In this document: positions 1 through 9,037 of the stretch, one piece after another
Layout of the letters: every line of letters begins with the position of its first letter
Position numbering within the stretch: the first letter of the stretch is position 1
Assembly (NCBI RefSeq): GCF_001411495.1
Contig: NZ_CP012982.1
Span: 1,116,001-1,180,000, forward strand
Length of the DNA: 64,000 bases
Direction: 5' to 3'
Source of the DNA: Burkholderia cepacia ATCC 25416
GTDB taxonomy: Bacteria; Pseudomonadota; Gammaproteobacteria; Burkholderiales; Burkholderiaceae
Notes under the pieces: model-generated
Seen by the model: the letters and a program-made list of their open reading frames with translations, nothing else
Database searches by the model: none
Told to the model about the DNA's origin: nothing
Made by a program: the position numbers and the translations under genes

Positions 1-2
1 TG

Positions 3-803
3 GTGGTCGGCGGGCTGCTGCATTCGGGGCCGCAGGCGGGCCCCGAGACGCTCGACTTCATCCGCCGCGCGGCGGCCGGCGGCGCAACGGTCGTCGGGAT
101 CTGCACCGGCGTGTTCACGCTGATGCGCGCAGGCGTGCTCGACGGCTACCGCACCTGCGTGAGCTGGTTCCATTACTGGGATTTCATCGAGCGCTTTCCG
201 GCGGCCGATCCCGACCTGCTGATCGCCGACCGGCTGTTCGTGATCGACCGGCGCCGCATCACCTGCTCGGGCGGCCGCGCGTCGATCGACGTCGCCGCCG
301 CGATCCTGCTGCGCCATTTCGATCACGCGACCGTGCAGAAGGCGCTGCGCATCCTGCTGGTCGGCGAGATGCAGAAAGGGAATGCGCCGCAGCCGCATCC
401 GCCGGGCCTCGAGCCGGCGACGCACCCGAAGGTCAAGCGCGCGATTCTCCTGATGGAACAGCATGTCGGGCGGGCGCTGTCGCTCGACGAGCTCGCGAAC
501 AAGCTCGACCTGTCGACGCGGCAGCTCGAACGGCTGTTCAAGGCCGAAACGGGCAAGAGCCCGCAGGCGTTCGCGAAACAGGTGCGGCTGCGCACGGCCG
601 CGTGGCTGCTGACCAGTTCCGACCGCACGGTGGCCGATATCGCGTCGAGCTGCGGGTTCGCCGATGCGTCGCACCTCGGACGCGAGTTCCGCAAGCAGTT
701 CGGCGTGCCGCCGGCGACTTATCGGGAGCGCGGCGGCGAAGTGGCGGAAGCCGGCGCGACGGCAGATGCGACGGACGACTCCGTCGAGGACATCGCCGAC
801 TGA
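3..803 (+). CDS. GlxA-family AraC transcriptional regulator (5' end outside window)
   Basis: This is a DNA-binding regulator with an N-terminal DJ-1/PfpI-like (GATase1-like) domain and a C-terminal AraC helix-turn-helix pair. The visible part has the nucleophile-elbow region GICTGVFTLMRAGVLDG near residue 35. It also has TCSGGRASIDVAAAIL, and from about residue 145 the AraC module (LSLDELANKLDLSTRQLERLF, then VADIASSCGFADASHLGREF). GlxA proteins are usually about 320-340 residues, so some 60 residues lie upstream of the window; the apparent GTG at base 3 is only the first complete codon. The ligand is unknown. It ends about 200 bp before the FadR-type gene, so it may be unrelated to the acid-sugar operon. 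Confidence 0.88.
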   Translation: MVGGLLHSGPQAGPETLDFIRRAAAGGATVVGICTGVFTLMRAGVLDGYRTCVSWFHYWDFIERFPAADPDLLIADRLFVIDRRRITCSGGRASIDVAAAILLRHFDHATVQKALRILLVGEMQKGNAPQPHPPGLEPATHPKVKRAILLMEQHVGRALSLDELANKLDLSTRQLERLFKAETGKSPQAFAKQVRLRTAAWLLTSSDRTVADIASSCGFADASHLGREFRKQFGVPPATYRERGGEVAEAGATADATDDSVEDIAD

Positions 804-968
804 CCGCCAACGCACCCGCACGGCTCTTTCCCGCCCGGTCGACCCACCGCGAAGCGATAGGCGATCGCGTCGATTTCCCTTCAAATGGAACCGGTTTCAG
901 TTGATTTGACCGACGTTGCCCTCCGTTGATCGAGGGTTATCCCGGATGCTTCATCACGCTCAAATTTG

Positions 969-983
969 TATGATGACCACATA
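969..983. promoter_or_regulatory. possible operator dyad upstream of the FadR-type regulator
   Basis: The 15-bp element has the imperfect symmetry TATGNNGNCNNCATA and lies about 20 bp before the start of the FadR-type gene. FCD-type GntR regulators commonly bind short palindromes near their own promoter. That this is the operator is inference. Confidence 0.3.
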
Positions 984-1003
984 ACCTTACAAGCCAGAGC
1001 ACC

Positions 1004-1708
1004 ATGTTCGAGAAAATTCCCGCCCGTGCGATGAGCGACCATGTCGCGCAGCAACTGCTCAAGCAGATCGAAGTCGGCAGCTTCTCGGCCACCGGCAAGC
1101 TGCCGACGGAGGCCGTGCTCGCGCAGGAATTCGGCGTGAGCCGCACCGTGATCCGCGAGGCGATCTCGCGGCTGAAGAACGAAGGCGTGGTCGAGCCGCG
1201 CCAGGGCAGCGGCGTGTACGTGAACCAGCACGGCGCGATCCGGCCGCTGCGGATCGACTATGCGGAAGCGGTCGAGGCCACCTCGCTGCCGCACCTGCTC
1301 GCGGTGCGCCGCGCGATCGAGGCCGAGGTCGCGGCCGAAGCGGCCCTGCACCACACCGACGAAGACATGGCCGACATCGACGAGGCGCTGCGCAAGATCG
1401 ACGATGCCGTGGCCGAAGGGCGCGACGGCGTCGCGGAAGACGTCGCGTTCCACCGCACGATCGCGGCCGTCACCGGCAACCCGTATTTCCTGAAGACGCT
1501 GCAGTTCCTGAACCAGTACCTCGAAGCCGGCGTGAAGGTCACGCGGCGCAACGAAGCGACGCGCGAGGACTTCTCGCGCCAGGTGCGCGAGGAACACGCG
1601 GCGATCGCCGACGCGATCCGCGCGCGCGACCCGATGGCCGCGCGCAACGCGGCACGCACGCATATGTACAACGCCGCCCGCCGTCTCGCGGAAGCCGGCA
1701 TCTGCTGA
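1004..1708 (+). CDS. FadR-subfamily (GntR/FCD) transcriptional regulator of the acid-sugar operon
   Basis: This 234-residue DNA-binding repressor has an N-terminal winged helix-turn-helix (residues about 10-75: EFGVSRTVIREAISRLKNEG, then the wing VEPRQGSGVYV). An all-helical FCD ligand-binding domain follows (about 90-225), with conserved His/Asp positions such as VAFHRTIAAVTGNPY. It lies 70 bp upstream of ltnD on the same strand. In related four-carbon acid-sugar clusters the local GntR/DeoR gene controls the catabolic operon, so an L-threonate/D-erythronate-derived inducer is likely but inferred. The ATG at 1004 fits the family N-terminus; its ribosome-binding site is weak. Confidence 0.9.
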   Translation: MFEKIPARAMSDHVAQQLLKQIEVGSFSATGKLPTEAVLAQEFGVSRTVIREAISRLKNEGVVEPRQGSGVYVNQHGAIRPLRIDYAEAVEATSLPHLLAVRRAIEAEVAAEAALHHTDEDMADIDEALRKIDDAVAEGRDGVAEDVAFHRTIAAVTGNPYFLKTLQFLNQYLEAGVKVTRRNEATREDFSRQVREEHAAIADAIRARDPMAARNAARTHMYNAARRLAEAGIC

Positions 1709-1778
1709 AGCCGGCGGCCGCGGCCGTTACAGGCGCCGCCGCTGTCACGAACCTCTTCCGAATCGATCAAGGTTGACC

Positions 1779-2669
1779 ATGTCACGAAATGTTGGAGTCA
1801 TCGGCCTCGGCGCGATGGGCCTCGGCGTCGCCCGCTCGCTGCTGCGCGCCGGCCTGCGCGTGCACGCATGCGACGTGCGCGACACCGTGCTGCAGGCATT
1901 CGCGGCCGAAGGCGGCGTCGCCTGCGCGACGCCGGCCGAACTCGGCGCGCAGTGCGACGTCGTCGTCACGCTCGTCGTGAATGCCGCGCAGACCGAAACG
2001 GTGCTGTTCGGCGAGCACGGCGCGGTCGCGGCGATGAAGCCGGGCGGCGTCGTGATCGCCAGCGCGACCGTCGCACCGGAATTCGCGGTCGCGCTCGGTG
2101 AACGCATCGAGGCCGCCGGCCTGCAGATGCTCGATGCGCCCGTGTCGGGCGGCGCCGCACGCGCGGCCTCCGGCGAGATGACGATGATGACGTCGGGCCC
2201 GGCCGCCGCGTACGCGGGCTGCGAGGACGTGCTCGCCGCGATCGCCGGCAAGGTCTATCGCCTCGGCGATGCGCACGGCATCGGCTCGAAGGTGAAGATC
2301 ATCAACCAGTTGCTGGCCGGCGTGCATATCGCCGCGGCGGCCGAGGCGATGGCGCTGGGCCTGCGCGAAGGCGTCGATGCCGACGCGTTGTACGACGTGA
2401 TCACGCACAGCGCCGGCAATTCGTGGATGTTCGAGAACCGCGTGCCGCACATCCTGAACGGCGACTACACGCCGCTGTCGGCCGTCGACATCTTCGTGAA
2501 GGATCTCGGCCTCGTGCTCGATACCGCGCGCCGCAGCAAGTTCCCGCTGCCGCTGTCGGCCACCGCGCACCAGATGTTCATGAGCGCGTCGAGCGCCGGC
2601 CACGGCGGCGAGGACGATTCCGCCGTGATCAAGACCTTCCCCGGCATCACGCTGCCGCCCGCCCGCTGA
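1779..2669 (+). CDS. ltnD: L-threonate dehydrogenase, 3-hydroxyacid dehydrogenase family
   Basis: The enzyme oxidises L-threonate at C2 to 2-oxo-tetronate with NAD+, the first step of cytoplasmic L-threonate catabolism. The protein is 296 residues. It shows the Rossmann motif VIGLGAMGLGVARSLL at the N-terminus, the substrate-binding signature LDAPVSGGAARAASGEMTMM at about residue 115, and the catalytic-lysine segment GSKVKIINQLL near residue 170. The ATG at 1779 is preferred over a TTG two codons earlier. The specific assignment rests on context: the next genes are the DUF1537 kinase, aldolase-type decarboxylase and isomerase of the published LtnD/DenD-OtnK-OtnC-OtnI pathway. By sequence alone it could be read as a tartronate semialdehyde reductase-type enzyme. 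Confidence 0.9.
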   Translation: MSRNVGVIGLGAMGLGVARSLLRAGLRVHACDVRDTVLQAFAAEGGVACATPAELGAQCDVVVTLVVNAAQTETVLFGEHGAVAAMKPGGVVIASATVAPEFAVALGERIEAAGLQMLDAPVSGGAARAASGEMTMMTSGPAAAYAGCEDVLAAIAGKVYRLGDAHGIGSKVKIINQLLAGVHIAAAAEAMALGLREGVDADALYDVITHSAGNSWMFENRVPHILNGDYTPLSAVDIFVKDLGLVLDTARRSKFPLPLSATAHQMFMSASSAGHGGEDDSAVIKTFPGITLPPAR

Positions 2670-2688
2670 TTCGAACGACGTACCCGCC

Positions 2689-3978
2689 ATGACCGCTCCC
2701 GTTTCCCGTCCCCTGCTCGGCTGCATCGCCGACGATTTCACCGGCGCGACCGATCTCGCGAACATGCTCGTGAAGAGCGGCATGCGCACCGTGCAGACGA
2801 TCGGCGTGCCCGCCGACGGCGCCACGCTTGATGCGGACGCGATCGTCGTCGCGCTGAAGTCGCGCACGATCCCCGCGGCCGACGCCGTCGCGCAATCGCT
2901 CGCCGCCTACGCATGGCTGCGCGAGCAAGGCTGCCGGCAATTCTTCTTCAAGTACTGCTCGACGTTCGATTCGACTGACGCGGGCAACATCGGGCCCGTC
3001 GCCGATGCGCTGCTCAATGCGGCCGGCGGCGGCTTCACGATCGCGTGCCCGGCGTTCCCCGAGAACGGCCGCACGATCTATCGCGGCCACCTGTTCGTCG
3101 GCGACGTGCTGCTGAACGAATCGGGCATGGAAAACCATCCGCTCACGCCGATGAAGGACGCGAACCTCGTGCGCGTGCTGCAGCGGCAAACGAAGTCGCC
3201 CGTCGGCCTGATCCGCTACGACACGATCGCGCTGGGCGCGGCCGCCGTGCGCACGCGGATCGACCAGTTGCGTGCGGAAGGCGCACGATTCGCGATCGCC
3301 GACGCGCTGTCGGACCGCGACCTCTACGTGCTCGGCGAGGCCTGCGCGGGCCTGCCGCTCGTCACCGGCGGCTCGGGCATCGCGCTCGGCCTGCCCGCGA
3401 ATTTCCGCCGCGCGGAGCAACTGCCCGAGCGCGACAACGCGGCGTCGCTGCCGCGTATCGACGGCCTGTCGGCGGTGCTCGCCGGCAGCGCATCGAAGGC
3501 CACCAACGCGCAGGTCGCCGCATGGCGCGCCACGCGGCCGAGCTTCCGCATCGATCCGCTCGCGGCATCGCGCGGCGAACCCGTCGTCGACCAGGCACTC
3601 GCGTTCGCGCGCACGCACCTGCCGCAGCCCGTGCTGATCTACGCGACCGCGACGCCTGACGAAGTGAAGGCCGTACAACAAGCGCTCGGCGTCGACGCGG
3701 CCGGCCATCTCGTCGAAGCCACGCTCGCGGCGATCGCGCGCGGGCTGCGCGATCTCGGCGTGCGCAAGTTCGTCGTCGCCGGCGGCGAGACGTCCGGCGC
3801 GGTCGTGCAGGCGCTCGACGTGAAGTCGCTGCAGATCGGCGCGCAGATCGATCCGGGCGTGCCGGCGACGGCCACCATCGACGCCCAGCCGCTCGGCCTC
3901 GCGCTGAAGTCCGGCAACTTCGGCACCACGGACTTTTTCGACAAGGCGCTGCGCGCGCTGGACGGAGCCGCACGATGA
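2689..3978 (+). CDS. otnK: 3-oxo-tetronate kinase, DUF1537 four-carbon acid sugar kinase
   Basis: The enzyme phosphorylates 3-oxo-tetronate with ATP to the 4-phosphate. At 429 residues it has the normal family length. The N-terminal substrate-binding domain begins CIADDFTGATDLANMLVKSG, with the family Asp-Asp motif. The C-terminal nucleotide-binding domain contains the glycine-rich segment FVVAGGETSGAVVQAL near residue 365. The gene follows ltnD by 19 bp and overlaps otnC by 4 bp (ATGA), so the three are translationally linked. The symbol is given because the whole neighbourhood matches the OtnK type of this kinase family rather than the D-threonate (DtnK) type. Confidence 0.93.
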   Translation: MTAPVSRPLLGCIADDFTGATDLANMLVKSGMRTVQTIGVPADGATLDADAIVVALKSRTIPAADAVAQSLAAYAWLREQGCRQFFFKYCSTFDSTDAGNIGPVADALLNAAGGGFTIACPAFPENGRTIYRGHLFVGDVLLNESGMENHPLTPMKDANLVRVLQRQTKSPVGLIRYDTIALGAAAVRTRIDQLRAEGARFAIADALSDRDLYVLGEACAGLPLVTGGSGIALGLPANFRRAEQLPERDNAASLPRIDGLSAVLAGSASKATNAQVAAWRATRPSFRIDPLAASRGEPVVDQALAFARTHLPQPVLIYATATPDEVKAVQQALGVDAAGHLVEATLAAIARGLRDLGVRKFVVAGGETSGAVVQALDVKSLQIGAQIDPGVPATATIDAQPLGLALKSGNFGTTDFFDKALRALDGAAR

Positions 3979-4613
3979 GCGACGAAGCGAAACTGCGCGA
4001 GGAGATCTGCGTCGTCGGCGCCAGCCTGTACGCGCGCGGCCACGCGGTCGGGAGCGCCGGCAACATCAGCGCGCGGCTGCCCGACGGCTGGCTGATCACG
4101 CCGACCGACGCGTGCCTCGGCCGGCTCGACCCGAACGACATCGCGAAGGTCGGCCTCGACGGCCAGCCCGTATCGGGCGGCAAGCCGTCGAAGACGCTCG
4201 CACTGCATCGCGGCATCTACGCGCGCAATGCCGAAGCGAACGGCGTCGTCCACACCCATTCGACGCACCTCGTCGCGCTGACGCTCGCGGGCGTATGGCG
4301 CGACACCGACGTGCTGCCGCCGATCACGCCGTACTACGTGATGAAGGTCGGCCACATTCCGCTGATCCGCTACCGCCGCCCCGGCGATCCGGGCGTCGCC
4401 GCGGAAGTCGCGGCGCTCGCCGACCAGGTGCGCGGCGTGCTGCTCGACCGCCTCGGCCCGGTGATGTGGGGGCCATCGGTGTCGCACGCGTCGTATGCGC
4501 TCGAAGAGCTCGAGGAAACGGCGCGGCTGTGGCTGATGACGAACCCGAAACCCGAACCGCTCGACGAAGCCGCGCTCGACGAATTGCGCGCCAGCTTCGG
4601 CGCGCGCTGGTAG
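3975..4613 (+). CDS. otnC: 3-oxo-tetronate 4-phosphate decarboxylase, class II aldolase/adducin fold
   Basis: The enzyme decarboxylates 3-oxo-tetronate 4-phosphate to dihydroxyacetone phosphate, delivering the carbon to glycolysis. It is 212 residues with the class II aldolase fold. GSAGNISARLPDGWLITPTD is the phosphate-binding region, and VVHTHSTHLVALT carries the HxxxH zinc ligands near residues 90-95. A C-terminal helix follows (YALEELEETARLW). It starts inside the stop region of otnK. Fuculose-phosphate aldolases look similar; partnership with the DUF1537 kinase selects the OtnC assignment. Confidence 0.93.
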   Translation: MSDEAKLREEICVVGASLYARGHAVGSAGNISARLPDGWLITPTDACLGRLDPNDIAKVGLDGQPVSGGKPSKTLALHRGIYARNAEANGVVHTHSTHLVALTLAGVWRDTDVLPPITPYYVMKVGHIPLIRYRRPGDPGVAAEVAALADQVRGVLLDRLGPVMWGPSVSHASYALEELEETARLWLMTNPKPEPLDEAALDELRASFGARW

Positions 4614-4681
4614 CGACGTACCCCGCAACGATTCCCATGCCCGCCGTGTGCGCGGGCCCTTCCGTCAGCACACACAATGAT

Positions 4682-4703
4682 CCGGCGGCGTACACGCCGC
4701 CGG
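4682..4703. repeat. perfect hairpin between otnC and the transporter gene
   Basis: Two 10-base arms (CCGGCGGCGT and its complement) are separated by 2 bases. There is no T-tract, so this is not a classical terminator. It may be an RNA-processing or stability element that sets the transporter level within the operon (inference). Confidence 0.5.
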
Positions 4704-4726
4704 CACACAACATCCTGGAGACGACG

Positions 4727-6052
4727 ATGACTGCTCTCGACGCGGCCGCTGGCCGCTCGCCCGCCGCGCCCGCCCATGCCGCGGAACTCGACCGCATCTA
4801 CAAGAAAGTGTTCTGGCGCATCGTGCCGTTCCTGATGCTCTGCTACGTGGTCGCGTATCTCGACCGCGTGAACGTCGGCTTCGCGAAGCTGCAGATGTCG
4901 CAGGATCTCGCGTTCAGCGAAACCGTGTTCGGGCTCGGCGCCGGCATCTTCTTTCTTGGCTACTTTCTGTTCGAACTGCCAAGCAACATGCTGATGCACC
5001 GCATCGGCGCACGCATCTGGATCGCGCGGATCATGATCACGTGGGGCCTGCTGTCCGGGCTGTTCGCATTCGTGCAGACGCCCACGCAGTTCTACGTGCT
5101 GCGCTTCCTGCTCGGCCTCGCGGAAGCCGGCTTCTATCCCGGCGTGATCCTGTATCTCACGTACTGGTTCCCGTCGCATCGCCGCGCGAAGATCATCGCG
5201 GTGTTCATGTCCGCGATTCCCGTGTCGGGCATCTTCGGCAACCCGCTGTCGGGCTGGATCATGGAACGCTTCCACGGCGGCTCGGGTTTCCACGGCTGGC
5301 AATGGATGTTCATGATCGAAGCCGTGCCGGCCGTGCTCGTCGGCATCGCGACGATCCTGTATCTCGACAACAGCATCCGCGGCGCGAAGTGGCTCGACGA
5401 ACGCGAGAAACAACTGCTGGAGGACGAGATCGCCGCGCAGCCGCAGGAACAGCAGCAGCACGGCCACTCGCTGAAGGCCGTGTTCGCCGACCCGCGCATG
5501 TGGTGGATGTCGCTGATCTACTTCGCGTTCGTCACGGGCCAGTACGGCCTCACGTTCTGGATGCCGACGCTCGTGAAGTCGACCGGCATCACCGATACGC
5601 TGCAGATCGGCCTGCTGTCCGCGATCCCGTTCCTCGTCGCGATCGTCGTGATGAACCTGTTCGGCCACAGCGCGGACAAGCGCCGCGAACGCCGCTGGCA
5701 CCTGATCGTGCCCGCGCTGATGGGCGCGGTCGGGTTTGCGGTCGCCGCGTCGTACTCGCACAATACGGCGGTGTCGATCGTGTTCCTGTCGCTCGCGGCG
5801 GGCGGCGTGCTGACCTGCGCACCGCTGTTCTGGTCGCTGCCGACCGCGTTCCTCGCGGGCTCAGCGGCCGCCGCCGGGATCGCGATCATCAACTCGGTCG
5901 GCAACCTCGCCGGGTTCGCGAGCCCGTACGTGATCGGCTACCTGAAGGACGTCACGCACAGCACGGCGTCCGGCATGTACGTGCTGGCGGCGATGCTCGT
6001 GATCGGCGCGATCGCCGTGTGGCTCACGCCCGCGAAACTCGTGAACCGCTGA
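4727..6052 (+). CDS. MFS transporter, anion:cation symporter family, likely four-carbon acid sugar importer
   Basis: This inner-membrane H+-coupled importer has 441 residues and about 12 predicted transmembrane helices. The N-terminus [23 protein letters not shown] and the [19 protein letters not shown] loop are typical of the ACS (phthalate/tartrate/hexuronate) family. A central hydrophilic loop with a Gln/His-rich run (residues about 240-255) separates the halves. The start at 4727 follows GGAG by about 7 bases; the reading frame remains open far upstream, overlapping otnC, but that part has no membrane character. Position between otnC and otnI implies L-threonate/D-erythronate uptake. The substrate is inferred. 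Confidence 0.9.
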   Translation: MTALDAAAGRSPAAPAHAAELDRIYKKVFWRIVPFLMLCYVVAYLDRVNVGFAKLQMSQDLAFSETVFGLGAGIFFLGYFLFELPSNMLMHRIGARIWIARIMITWGLLSGLFAFVQTPTQFYVLRFLLGLAEAGFYPGVILYLTYWFPSHRRAKIIAVFMSAIPVSGIFGNPLSGWIMERFHGGSGFHGWQWMFMIEAVPAVLVGIATILYLDNSIRGAKWLDEREKQLLEDEIAAQPQEQQQHGHSLKAVFADPRMWWMSLIYFAFVTGQYGLTFWMPTLVKSTGITDTLQIGLLSAIPFLVAIVVMNLFGHSADKRRERRWHLIVPALMGAVGFAVAASYSHNTAVSIVFLSLAAGGVLTCAPLFWSLPTAFLAGSAAAAGIAIINSVGNLAGFASPYVIGYLKDVTHSTASGMYVLAAMLVIGAIAVWLTPAKLVNR

Positions 6053-6128
6053 ACCGCTGAACCGCCGAGTTGCCATTCGACGCGGGGCGACGTATGCCCC
6101 GCCCCATTCATTCACAGGACCCGCTGCC

Positions 6129-6908
6129 ATGCCACGCTTCGCCGCCAACCTCTCGATGATGTACACCGAGCACGCGTTCCTCGAACGCTTCGCCGCTGCC
6201 GCCTACGACGGCTTCAAGGCCGTCGAGTACCTGTTCCCGTACGACTTCGCCGCCGAGGACATCCGCGCGCGCCTCGACGCGCACACCCTCGAACAGGCGC
6301 TGTTCAACGCGCCGCCCGGCGACTGGGCCGCGGGCGAACGCGGCACCGCATCGCTGCCGGGCCGCGAGGACGAGTTCCGGCGCGGCATCGACCAGGCGCT
6401 CGACTATGCACGCGTGCTCGGCAACAGGAAGCTGCACGTGATGGCCGGGATGGTGCCGCCGGGCGCCGACCGCGCGCGCCATCGCGACACCTACCTGTCG
6501 AACCTGCGCCATGCCGCGCAGGCCGCTGCCGCGCACGGCATCACGATCCTGATCGAGCCGATCAACCAGCGCGACATGCCCGGCTATTTCCTGAGCCGCC
6601 AGGACGACGCGCAGGCGATCCGCGCGGAAGTCGGCGCGCCGAACCTGAAGGTGCAGTTCGACTGCTACCACTGCCAGATCGTCGAAGGCGATCTCGCGAC
6701 CAAGCTCCGGCGCGATTTCGCGGGCATCGGCCATATCCAGATCGCGGGCGTGCCCGACCGCCACGAGCCGGATCTCGGCGAACTCAACTACCCGTATCTG
6801 TTCGAGCTGATCGACACGCTCGGCTACGACGGCTGGATCGGTTGCGAGTACCGCCCGAAGGCCGGCACGTCGGAAGGGCTCGGCTGGCTCAGGGCCTGTT
6901 CCCGCTAA
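6129..6908 (+). CDS. otnI: 2-oxo-tetronate isomerase, hydroxypyruvate isomerase-like TIM barrel
   Basis: The enzyme interconverts 2-oxo- and 3-oxo-tetronate, linking LtnD to the OtnK kinase. It is 259 residues, a xylose-isomerase-like TIM barrel of the Hyi family. Metal and active-site motifs are visible: [16 protein letters not shown] (first Glu ligand, about residue 140), [16 protein letters not shown] (Asp/His), [20 protein letters not shown] (His) and [10 protein letters not shown] (final Glu). It lies 76 bp after the transporter gene and 28 bp before denD. Without context it would be called hydroxypyruvate isomerase. Confidence 0.92.
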   Translation: MPRFAANLSMMYTEHAFLERFAAAAYDGFKAVEYLFPYDFAAEDIRARLDAHTLEQALFNAPPGDWAAGERGTASLPGREDEFRRGIDQALDYARVLGNRKLHVMAGMVPPGADRARHRDTYLSNLRHAAQAAAAHGITILIEPINQRDMPGYFLSRQDDAQAIRAEVGAPNLKVQFDCYHCQIVEGDLATKLRRDFAGIGHIQIAGVPDRHEPDLGELNYPYLFELIDTLGYDGWIGCEYRPKAGTSEGLGWLRACSR

Positions 6909-6936
6909 TTCACGCATTCCTCGGAAGGTAACGAAC

Positions 6937-7908
6937 ATGAAAGTACTGATCACCGGCGGCGCCGGCTTTCTCGGCCAGCGCCTGGCGCGCAAGCTGCTCG
7001 AGCGCGGCGAACTGAGCGGCCCCGACGGCCGCAGCGAGAAGATCGACGAGCTGGTGCTGCTCGACGTCGTCGAAGGCAGCGATTTCGGCGATGCGCGCGT
7101 GACGTCGATCGTCGGCGACATCGCCGATCGCGCGGTGCTCGAACGCGCGATCGACACGCAAACCGGCGCGATCTTCCACCTCGCGGCAATCGTCAGCGGG
7201 CAGGCCGAGGCCGATTTCGATCTTGGCATGCGGATCAATCTCGACGCGTCGCGCGCGCTGCTCGAAGTGTGTCGCGCCCGTGGCCACCGGCCGCGCGTCG
7301 TGTTCACGAGCTCGGTCGCGGTGTATGGCGGCACGCTCCCCGACGTCGTGCAGGACGACACCGCGCTGAACCCGCAATCGTCGTACGGCGCCGAGAAGGC
7401 GATCGCCGAGCTGCTGCTGTGCGACTACGCGCGGCGCGGCTTCGTCGACGGCCGCGTGCTGCGGCTGCCGACGATCAGCGTGCGGCCGGGCCGCCCGAAT
7501 GCGGCCGCATCGTCGTTCGCGAGCGGCATCATCCGCGAGCCGCTGAACGGCGAGGAAAGCGTGTGCCCGGTGCCGGGTTCGACGCGGCTGTGGCTGCTGT
7601 CGCCGCGCGGCGCGATCGAAGCGCTCGTCGCGGGCTGCGAAATCGACAGCGCGAAGCTCGGCAACAAACGCGTGATCAATTTGCCCGGCCTGTCGGTATC
7701 GGTCGACGAAATGATCGCGGCGCTGCGCGAAGTCGCGGGCGACGAAGCCGTGAAGCTGATCCGCCATGTGCCCGACGAGCGCGTCGAGAAGATCGTCGGC
7801 AGCTGGCCGGGCCGCTGGGACACGTCGCGCGCGGAAGCCCTCGGATTGACGGGCGACACGTCGTTCGCGGACGTGATCCGCAGCCATCTCGCCGACGAAC
7901 GGCGCTGA
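6937..7908 (+). CDS. denD: D-erythronate dehydrogenase, extended SDR family
   Basis: The enzyme oxidises D-erythronate with NAD+ to a 2-oxo-tetronate, the second entry point to the pathway. It is 323 residues. The N-terminal NAD-binding motif is LITGGAGFLGQRLARKLLE; the active-site YxxxK is in SYGAEKAIAELLL at about residue 150, with the catalytic Ser/Thr in FTSSVAVYG. The family is the NAD-dependent epimerase/dehydratase-like SDRs. It is the last gene of the operon and converges on hpnL. Having both ltnD and denD means the operon can start from either acid. Confidence 0.92.
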   Translation: MKVLITGGAGFLGQRLARKLLERGELSGPDGRSEKIDELVLLDVVEGSDFGDARVTSIVGDIADRAVLERAIDTQTGAIFHLAAIVSGQAEADFDLGMRINLDASRALLEVCRARGHRPRVVFTSSVAVYGGTLPDVVQDDTALNPQSSYGAEKAIAELLLCDYARRGFVDGRVLRLPTISVRPGRPNAAASSFASGIIREPLNGEESVCPVPGSTRLWLLSPRGAIEALVAGCEIDSAKLGNKRVINLPGLSVSVDEMIAALREVAGDEAVKLIRHVPDERVEKIVGSWPGRWDTSRAEALGLTGDTSFADVIRSHLADERR

Positions 7909-7951
7909 TTCCCGCGCCGCCGGCCGCGCGGGCACGGCCTGCGTGGCCGCA

Positions 7952-9037
7952 TCAATGCGGCCGGGCGGATTCCCCGATGGGCAACGACGCGCGTTTCGTT
8001 CCGCCCGGCCGGTTCGCCGTACCGGCCGCCCACTGCCACGCGAGCAGGCCCGGCAGATAGAACAGCAGGTCGCGCACGCGGCGGGCGCCGGCCAGGGCGA
8101 GACACGTCGGCGGATCGAACCCGAGGAGCCCGCCGATCAGCACGAAGCCGCCCTCCTGCACGCCGAGGCCGCCCGGCATCAGGAACGCGATACTGCTCAC
8201 GAGCTGGATCAGCGCCTCGATCGCGAGCGCCTGCGCGAAGGTCGGCTCCGCGCCGAGAAAGACCAGCGCGAGCCAGATTTCCAGCGCGTAGCCCACGAAC
8301 TGCAGGGGCTGCCAGATCGCGAGGTAGCGCACGACGACGCCGGTCTTTCTCCAGATCATCCGGATCGACTGATCGGTACGCGCCGATTCACCGACGAGCG
8401 CCACCACCTTCCCGCTCGTGACGCGGTTGAGCACGCGCATCGCGCGCTCGAACGGCCGCGCGTGCTGCACCAGCGCGAACAGCAGCAGCACCGGCACCAG
8501 GGCGGCCATGCCGATCGCGAGGTTACCGGCCACCCGGGCGGCATCGGACGAGACGTGCCCGAGCACGTAGCCGATCGCGACCAGCGCGAACACCAGCTGG
8601 CTGATCAGCGTCAGCTGCATGTCGGCGACGAGGCTGGCCACGATCGTCGCCGGCCGCACGCCCGCTTGCCGCAGCAGGCCGAACGACACGATCTCGCCGC
8701 CGATGCGCGCGACCGGCAGCAGCCCGTTGATCGATTCGCGAATCCACACGAGTTTCAGCATCGTCGCGAACGACGGCCGGCTCGGGCCGCGGATCAGCAT
8801 CCGCCAGTCCCACGCATTCGCGAGCATCGGCAGAAGGTGAACCAGCGCCGCGAGCAGCAGCCCGGCGCCGGCAATCTGCAGGCGATGCAGGATGTCCAGC
8901 GGATGCTCGCGCCAGATCAGCCACACGGCGAGCGCCAGCCCGCCCAGCGCCGCTGCCTGCCCCGCGCGCCGAAGCCGCGCGTCGCTGCGCGTGGCGTTCC
9001 GGGCTGCGTCGCCGCCGGGGTTCGTCTGCGTCGTCAT
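7952..9037 (-). CDS. hpnL: HpnL-like polytopic membrane protein, hopanoid-linked, lysylphosphatidylglycerol-synthase TM superfamily
   Basis: This 361-residue inner-membrane protein has about 8-9 hydrophobic segments and belongs to the flippase-like UPF0104/LPG-synthase transmembrane superfamily. Typical motifs are WIRESINGLLPVARIGGEI and SSIAFLMPGGLGVQEGG. HpnL homologues are linked to hopanoid clusters, where a transport or tolerance role has been proposed; the reaction, if any, is not established. The ATG at 9037 overlaps the hpnI stop by 4 bases (ATGA). The open frame runs on upstream through hpnI, but that part has no membrane character. It faces denD convergently. Confidence 0.88.
   Translation of the reverse strand: MTTQTNPGGDAARNATRSDARLRRAGQAAALGGLALAVWLIWREHPLDILHRLQIAGAGLLLAALVHLLPMLANAWDWRMLIRGPSRPSFATMLKLVWIRESINGLLPVARIGGEIVSFGLLRQAGVRPATIVASLVADMQLTLISQLVFALVAIGYVLGHVSSDAARVAGNLAIGMAALVPVLLLFALVQHARPFERAMRVLNRVTSGKVVALVGESARTDQSIRMIWRKTGVVVRYLAIWQPLQFVGYALEIWLALVFLGAEPTFAQALAIEALIQLVSSIAFLMPGGLGVQEGGFVLIGGLLGFDPPTCLALAGARRVRDLLFYLPGLLAWQWAAGTANRPGGTKRASLPIGESARPH

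Noticed and set aside
4112..4726. Long open frame upstream of the MFS gene overlapping otnC
   Set aside because: Arg/Pro-rich shadow of otnC in another frame; the transporter begins at 4727 after GGAG.
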